A stretch of DNA of 26,717 nucleotides from Pseudomonas_S sp047607345 (GTDB taxonomy: Bacteria; Pseudomonadota; Gammaproteobacteria; Xanthomonadales; Xanthomonadaceae), in NCBI GenBank assembly GCA_047607345.1, contig JASGDF010000154.1, positions 1 to 26,717 on the forward strand. The letters run 5' to 3'. The notes below the pieces were generated by a model that was not told the origin of the DNA, made no database searches, and saw only the letters and a list, made by a program, of their open reading frames with translations. Made by a program: the position numbers and the translations under genes. Positions 22,560-26,717 of this stretch are shown here, in pieces (the first letter of the stretch is position 1; each line of letters opens with the position of its first letter).

Positions 22560-23543
22560 ATGCGCAAGGACAACCAGTGGTACCCCACCCGCGTGATCGC
22601 CGTCGCCGATGCCTGCGACGGGGTGCGCGAAATCCTGCTCGACGCCGGCGCGCATGCGCGCCCGTTCACGGTCGGCAGCCACCTCGACTTCCGCCTGCGC
22701 CTGGACGGGCGCGAGGACACCCGCTCCTACTCGCTGGTCGGCGAGCCGCGCGCGGACGGTCGTTACCTGATCGCGGTGCGCGCGGTGCCGGAAAGCCGCG
22801 GCGGCTCGCGCCACATGTGGACGCTGGCGCCCGGCGATGTGGTCGAGGCATCCGCACCCAGCAACAACTTCGCGCTCGACGAGCGCGCCTCCGAGATCCT
22901 GCTGGTGGCCGGCGGCATCGGCGTCACCCCGATCCTGGGCATGGCGCAGCGGCTGGCGCAGCGGCACCCGGCCTTCCGCATGCTCTACGTGGGCCGCTCG
23001 CGCGGCGCAATGGCCTACCTGCCGCTGCTCCGGGACACCCTCGGCGAGCGCCTGCAGGTGCATTGCGACGACGAGGCGGGCGCGCCCGACCTGGGCAGGG
23101 AGATCGCGACACTCTCCGCGACCGCGGAGGTCTACGTGTGCGGACCGCTGGGCATGCTCGACGCGGTGCGCCGGCACTGGCAGGCCGCAGGTCGGCCGCG
23201 CGCGCGGCTGCACTTCGAGACCTTCGGCAACAGCGGCAGCGCGCCGGCGCGGCCGTTCGTGGTCAGGCTGCCGGGGCTGGGCCTGGAGGTGCCGGTGGCC
23301 GAGAACGAGTCGATGCTCGATGCGCTGCAGGCGGCCGGCGTGGCGATGATGGCCGACTGCCGTCGCGGCGAATGCGGGCTGTGCCAGGTCGAGGTGCTGG
23401 AGAGCGGCGACGGCCTGGACCACCGCGACGTGTTCCTCAGCGACGAGCAGCACCGCGAGAATCGCAAGCTGTGCGCCTGCGTCTCGCGCGCGCTGGGCGG
23501 CAGCATCAGCATCGACACCGGGTATCGCGCCGACGCGCTCTGA
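22560..23543 (+). CDS. vanB: Vanillate O-demethylase reductase subunit
   Basis: A 327-residue class IA reductase that passes electrons from NAD(P)H through FMN and a 2Fe-2S centre to VanA. An FMN-binding barrel comes first (RSYSLVGEP about 55-63, GGSRHMW), then an NAD(P)H domain (LLVAGGIGVTPILGMAQRL, VYVCGPLGMLDAV), and a C-terminal plant-type ferredoxin domain with all four Cys ligands (267, 272, 275, 305; CRRGECGLC then CACVS). The order reductase-ferredoxin is normal for this class. A hairpin follows the stop and probably ends the operon. Confidence 0.94.
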   Translation: MRKDNQWYPTRVIAVADACDGVREILLDAGAHARPFTVGSHLDFRLRLDGREDTRSYSLVGEPRADGRYLIAVRAVPESRGGSRHMWTLAPGDVVEASAPSNNFALDERASEILLVAGGIGVTPILGMAQRLAQRHPAFRMLYVGRSRGAMAYLPLLRDTLGERLQVHCDDEAGAPDLGREIATLSATAEVYVCGPLGMLDAVRRHWQAAGRPRARLHFETFGNSGSAPARPFVVRLPGLGLEVPVAENESMLDALQAAGVAMMADCRRGECGLCQVEVLESGDGLDHRDVFLSDEQHRENRKLCACVSRALGGSISIDTGYRADAL

Positions 23544-23571
23544 GCGAAAGTCGCTGGGTCTGCGATCCCCG

Positions 23572-23594
23572 GCCCTCGCGCACCGCGCGAGGGC
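23572..23594 (+). terminator. Hairpin after the van operon
   Basis: GCCCTCGCGC, loop ACC, GCGCGAGGGC forms a perfect 10-base stem 29 bases after the vanB stop, followed by GTTCGG. The T-run is poor, so this is a weak intrinsic terminator or an mRNA 3' stabiliser. Confidence 0.5.
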
Positions 23595-23674
23595 GTTCGG
23601 CCGGGCGCGAGCCGGTGGCTCGCAAGCAACCCGTCCTCACCCCCGCCTGCGCGGGGACGACGGTAGCGAGAGAG

Positions 23675-23700
23675 CTGTTGCTGTTGCTGTTGCTGTTGCT
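23675..23700. repeat. Hexanucleotide tandem repeat (CTGTTG)4
   Basis: Four exact copies of CTGTTG, plus two further bases, lie between vanB and pobA. No supported gene covers them. Short tandem repeats of this kind vary in copy number by strand slippage. No gene or promoter is seen whose reading or spacing it would change. Confidence 0.8.
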
Positions 23701-23714
23701 TCGAGGATTTTGAT

Positions 23715-23957
23715 CTATCGGGGCCCCTGTCGGAGCGGCGGAGCCGGCGGGAAGAACCCCGCAGGGGCGACGCGCAGGGATGCGCGTCGTTTTCGGCCGG
23801 GGCAGGAGCCCCGTCCGAAAATCCCGCTGGCGCAGCGGACCGCCGAAGGCGGCGCGCAGGCGGGGTGTGCTTTCTTTTGGTTACTTTTCTTTGCACAAGC
23901 AAAGAAAAGTGACTCGCCCGAAAGGGCGAAAGCCTTTAGCCCAAAACAAACTCCACC
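23715..23957. repeat. Interspersed repeat region with paired hairpins upstream of the pobA stop
   Basis: This non-coding stretch has the look of the long intergenic repeats scattered in Xanthomonadaceae genomes. It holds a CGACGCGCAGGGATGCGCGTCG palindrome near 23768, ACTTTTCTTTGC / GCAAAGAAAAGT (23883-23894 and 23899-23910, loop ACAA), and TCGCCC-GAAA-GGGCGA (23914-23929). The last two stems may also serve as transcription ends for pobA, which finishes at 23958 from the other side. That it is a genome-wide repeat is from memory of the motif, not from a search. Confidence 0.55.
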
Positions 23958-25139
23958 TCACCCAACCTCCAGCGGCAATCCCGCATAGTTCTCGGCGATC
24001 GTCGCGCGCCCGCCAGCACTGCCCAGTAGGTAGTCCAGCTCGGCGGCGTGCAGGCGCCGCTCGAACGGATCCTCGCCCGGGAAATCATGCAGCATCGTGG
24101 TCATCCACCACGAGAAGCGCACCGCCTTCCACACCCGCTTCAAGGCCAGCTCCGAGTAGCGCTGCAGCAGCGCGGCGTCGCCGGACTGTTGCGCCTGCGC
24201 GAACAGCGCCGCCAGCAGACCGACGTCGGCAGCGGCCAGGTTCAGACCCTTAGCCCCGGTCGGCGGCACGATGTGCGCCGCGTCGCCGGCCAGGAACAGC
24301 CGGCCGTACTGCATCGGCTCGGCGACGTAGCTGCGCAACGGCGCGATGCTCTTGTCGATCGACGGACCGGTGACCAACCGCGCGGCCACCTCGTCCGGCA
24401 GGCGCGCGCGCAGCTCGTCCCAGAAGCGCGCGTCCGGCCAGTCCTCCACGCGTTCGCCGGCCGGCACCTGCACGTAATAGCGGGTACGCGTGGGCGAGCG
24501 CATCGAGCACAGCGCGAAGCCGCGCGCGTGCCGTGCGTAGATCAGCTCCTCGCCGACCGGCGCGGTGTCGGCGAGTACGCCCAGCCAGCCGAACGGATAG
24601 ACCCGCTCATACTCGCGCAACACCCCGGCCGGGATCGAGGCGCGGCTGATGCCATGGAAGCCATCGCAGCCGGCGATGTAGTCGCAGTCCAGCCGCACGC
24701 GTGCGCCGCCCTGTTGGTACTCCAGCCAGGGATGGTCGCCATCCAGGCCGTGCAGCGACACATCGTCGGCCTCGTAGACGCTGACCCCGCCGGTCTCGCC
24801 GCGCGCCTGCATCAGGTCGCGGGTGAGCTCGGTCTGGCCGTAGATGGTGACCGCGCGGCCACCGGTCGGGCCACTCAGGTCGATGCGCTCACGGCGGCCG
24901 TCCAGCACCAGCTCGAAGCCATGGTGGACGATGCCCTCGCGCTGCATCCGCGCGTCGGCACCGACCGCGCGCAGCAGCTCGACGGTGCCCTGCTCCAGCA
25001 CGCCGGCGCGGATCCGCGAGAGCACGTACTGCGGCGAGCGCCGCTCGATGACGATGTTGTCGATGCCCTGGCGCAACAGCAGCTGCCCGAGCAGCAGCCC
25101 CGCCGGGCCCGCGCCGACGATGGCGACGGTGGTCCTCAT
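23958..25139 (-). CDS. pobA: 4-hydroxybenzoate 3-monooxygenase
   Basis: A 393-residue flavoprotein hydroxylase (Pseudomonas PobA has 394 residues) converting 4-hydroxybenzoate to protocatechuate with NADPH and O2. It has the FAD motif GAGPAG (9-14), VIERRSPQYVLSRIRAGVLE, the DG motif CDYIAGCDGFHG, the second FAD motif LFLAGDAAHIVPPTGAKGLN, and a C-terminus ENYAGLP near the substrate-binding tyrosine. It starts at ATG 25139 with GGAGG close upstream. It is divergent from the AraC-type pobR across about 100 bases. In Xanthomonas campestris this enzyme links 4-hydroxybenzoate to the pca pathway. Confidence 0.97.
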   Translation of the reverse strand: MRTTVAIVGAGPAGLLLGQLLLRQGIDNIVIERRSPQYVLSRIRAGVLEQGTVELLRAVGADARMQREGIVHHGFELVLDGRRERIDLSGPTGGRAVTIYGQTELTRDLMQARGETGGVSVYEADDVSLHGLDGDHPWLEYQQGGARVRLDCDYIAGCDGFHGISRASIPAGVLREYERVYPFGWLGVLADTAPVGEELIYARHARGFALCSMRSPTRTRYYVQVPAGERVEDWPDARFWDELRARLPDEVAARLVTGPSIDKSIAPLRSYVAEPMQYGRLFLAGDAAHIVPPTGAKGLNLAAADVGLLAALFAQAQQSGDAALLQRYSELALKRVWKAVRFSWWMTTMLHDFPGEDPFERRLHAAELDYLLGSAGGRATIAENYAGLPLEVG

Positions 25140-25161
25140 GCAGCCTCCAAAACACATCTTT

Positions 25162-25186
25162 ACGGTACTTTTTGCCAGTGTTCCGT
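25162..25186. promoter_or_regulatory. Inverted repeat in the pobA-pobR divergent promoter
   Basis: ACGGTAC (25162-25168) and GTTCCGT (25180-25186) are inverted copies with one mismatch, 11 bases apart, in the 101-base gap between the two divergent genes. It is the most symmetrical element there and a candidate PobR site controlling pobA. AraC-type activators more often use direct repeats, so this is tentative. Confidence 0.35.
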
Positions 25187-25240
25187 CGCATATCGCCGAT
25201 GCCAATGGACTAACCGGAGGATTTCCTGCACTTTTCGACG

Positions 25241-26152
25241 ATGGTTGCGATCACCGAACCGCCCGCGCATCACTCCGTCCCTGCGTTCGGCCTGTACGGC
25301 GAATCCGGCGAGGCGACGGCCGCCGATGCGCTGCACTGGGAATCGATCCAGTCGCGCAGCCGCCTGCACGACTGGAAGATCCGCCCGCATCGCCACCGCG
25401 ACCTGTCGCAGCTGCTGTACGTGCAAAGCGGTCCGGCCGGGATCCATATCGACGGACGCAGCCAGCGGGTGGATCGGGCCACGCTGGTGTGGATGCCGCC
25501 GCTGCATGTACACGGCTTCGATTTCCACCGCCGCATCCGCGGCCACATCGTCACCCTCTCCACGCCGCTGCTGCAGGCCTGGCACGCGCAATGGCCGCAG
25601 ATGGCGCCGGCACTGGAGCGCCCGGCATGCCTGGAAATCGGACGCGACCGCGACCTGCTCGATGCCTGTTTCGCCGGGATCGCCGCCGAGCACGCGCACC
25701 GCCGCGACGGCCGCGCGCCGATGCTGCATGCACTGGCCGGCCAGGTGCTGGTCTGGACCGCACGGCGGATGTTGCACCAGGCCATGCCCGGTGCCGACGC
25801 GGGCCATGACCGTGGTGTCGGGCATGTCCGCGACTTCCTCGCGCTGGTGGACCGGCACTATCGCGAACACTGGCCGCTGCAACGCTACGCCGATCGGCTC
25901 GGGCTCAGCGCCAGCCACCTCGGCGCGCTGTGCCGGCGCCACGCCGGCGCGCCACCGCTACAGCTGCTGCAACGGCGAGTGATGCTCGAAGCGCAGCGCA
26001 GCCTGGTCTACACCTCGCTGAGCGTGCAGCAGGTCGCCAGCTGGCTGGGCTTCGCCGACGCGGCGTACTTCAGCCGCTATTTCACCCGCAACGCCGGATG
26101 CTCGCCGAATGCGTTCCGGCGCCGGCAGCACGGCAGCGCGGGAGGGCCGTAG
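25241..26152 (+). CDS. pobR: AraC-family activator of pobA
   Basis: A 303-residue regulator. An N-terminal cupin-like sensor (about 40-130: IRPHRHRDLSQLLYVQSGPA, WMPPLHVHGFDF) binds the effector, presumably 4-hydroxybenzoate. The C-terminal double HTH (about 200-296) reads YADRLGLSASHLGALCRRHA and VQQVASWLGFADAAYFSRYF. Divergence from pobA is typical for this activator. A stop codon at 25211 limits the N-terminus. The ATG at 25241 stands 20 bases after the only good ribosome site (GGAGG, 25216-25220), whereas an in-frame CTG at 25226 is spaced properly, so the true start may be a few codons earlier. Confidence 0.92.
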   Translation: MVAITEPPAHHSVPAFGLYGESGEATAADALHWESIQSRSRLHDWKIRPHRHRDLSQLLYVQSGPAGIHIDGRSQRVDRATLVWMPPLHVHGFDFHRRIRGHIVTLSTPLLQAWHAQWPQMAPALERPACLEIGRDRDLLDACFAGIAAEHAHRRDGRAPMLHALAGQVLVWTARRMLHQAMPGADAGHDRGVGHVRDFLALVDRHYREHWPLQRYADRLGLSASHLGALCRRHAGAPPLQLLQRRVMLEAQRSLVYTSLSVQQVASWLGFADAAYFSRYFTRNAGCSPNAFRRRQHGSAGGP

Positions 26153-26179
26153 CGCCTGCCGCAGGAGCGGATCGTCACT

Positions 26180-26717
26180 TCATTCGAGCCGTTCGCGCAG
26201 GAAGGCGCCGGCCTGTGCCAGCACCTGCACCGCGGCCGGCAGCACCCCGGCCATCTCGATGAAGCCGTGGACCATGCCCGGCAGTTCCACGTACTCCACC
26301 GGCACGCCGGCCGCCAGCAACGCATCGCGGTAGGCGCGGCCGTCGTCGCGCAACAGGTCGCAGGCGGCGGTGAAGATCAGCGCCGGCGGCAGGCCGCCCA
26401 GGTCCGGCGCATGTAGCGGCGACAGCCGTGGGTCGCGCGGATCGAAGCCGGCCACGAACGGGTCGGACAGCGTCTTCATCAGCGCGGTCGTCAGCGGCGG
26501 CACCGCGCCGTTCTCGCGCCGCGAAGGCAACGCGTCGGCGGCGGGCGTCAGGTCGGTGGAGGGATAGAACAGCACCTGCGCGCGCAAGCCCACCTCGCTG
26601 CCGCGCAGCTGCTGGCAGGCCACCGCCGACAGGCTGCCGCCAGCACTGTCGCCGGCCACCGCGATGCGCTGCGGGTCCAGCCCGAGCGCGGCGGCGTGCG
26701 CGGCCAGCCAGCGCAAC
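26180..26717 (-). CDS. Alpha/beta hydrolase of the hormone-sensitive lipase family, partial
   Basis: The C-terminal 179 codons of a gene whose start lies beyond the right edge. The nucleophile elbow GDSAGGS, the acid in CDLLRDDG and the His in GMVHGF form the catalytic triad of fold-3 (HSL/Aes-like) carboxylesterases. LFYPSTDLTP and DPRDPRLSPL are typical of the family. The HGGG oxyanion motif would be off the edge. It is convergent with pobR, 27 bases apart. An esterase next to aromatic-acid genes could hydrolyse phenolic esters, but its substrate is unknown. Confidence 0.88.
   Translation of the reverse strand, partial: LRWLAAHAAALGLDPQRIAVAGDSAGGSLSAVACQQLRGSEVGLRAQVLFYPSTDLTPAADALPSRRENGAVPPLTTALMKTLSDPFVAGFDPRDPRLSPLHAPDLGGLPPALIFTAACDLLRDDGRAYRDALLAAGVPVEYVELPGMVHGFIEMAGVLPAAVQVLAQAGAFLRERLE

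Overview
The window is high-GC DNA (roughly two thirds G+C) with the interspersed palindromes, gene families and gene order of the Xanthomonadaceae. A Xanthomonas of the early-branching group (X. sacchari / X. albilineans-like) is my best guess. That placement is inferred from repeat style and gene content, not from a search. No tRNA, rRNA, CRISPR array, transposase or phage gene was seen.

Left part (1-2750, minus strand): a family 2A encapsulin locus. In transcription order it holds a rhodanese, a small XRE-type regulator, the SrpI-like shell protein, and the long Pro/Ala-rich N-terminal targeting region of a cargo protein that runs off the left edge. The cargo is almost certainly the encapsulated cysteine desulfurase, but its catalytic domain lies outside the window. 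This is a sulfur-handling protein compartment. The shell gene has a recognisable promoter with a perfect palindrome between its -35 and -10 hexamers.

Middle (2878-8586): mostly housekeeping genes. They are a DUF218/YdcF-like membrane protein, a threonine/serine dehydratase-like PLP enzyme, a Tyr/Gly/Pro-rich lipoprotein, MnmG (tRNA wobble-uridine modification) and a RIO-type kinase. The 600-base gap before mnmG contains a candidate structured small RNA with a good terminator, plus two copies of a small hairpin repeat.

Right part (8700-26152): a nearly complete aromatic-acid catabolic supercluster. A PQQ-dependent quinate/shikimate(/glucose) dehydrogenase and an IclR regulator (PcaR type) run rightward. 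The pcaI-J-F-H-G-B-D-C genes plus a secreted alpha/beta hydrolase run leftward from a promoter near 20.49 kb. vanA-vanR-vanB run rightward. pobA and its AraC-type activator gene pobR are divergent. Quinate, vanillate and 4-hydroxybenzoate all converge on protocatechuate, which PcaHG cleaves and PcaB, D, C, IJ and F convert to succinyl-CoA and acetyl-CoA. Operator-like sequences tie the units together: CGATAATCG boxes at the pcaI promoter and upstream of the dehydrogenase, TGTATACA boxes before vanA, and an inverted repeat between pobA and pobR. Composite palindromic repeats fill the three largest gaps between the pca genes. A GDSAGG esterase gene enters from the right edge.
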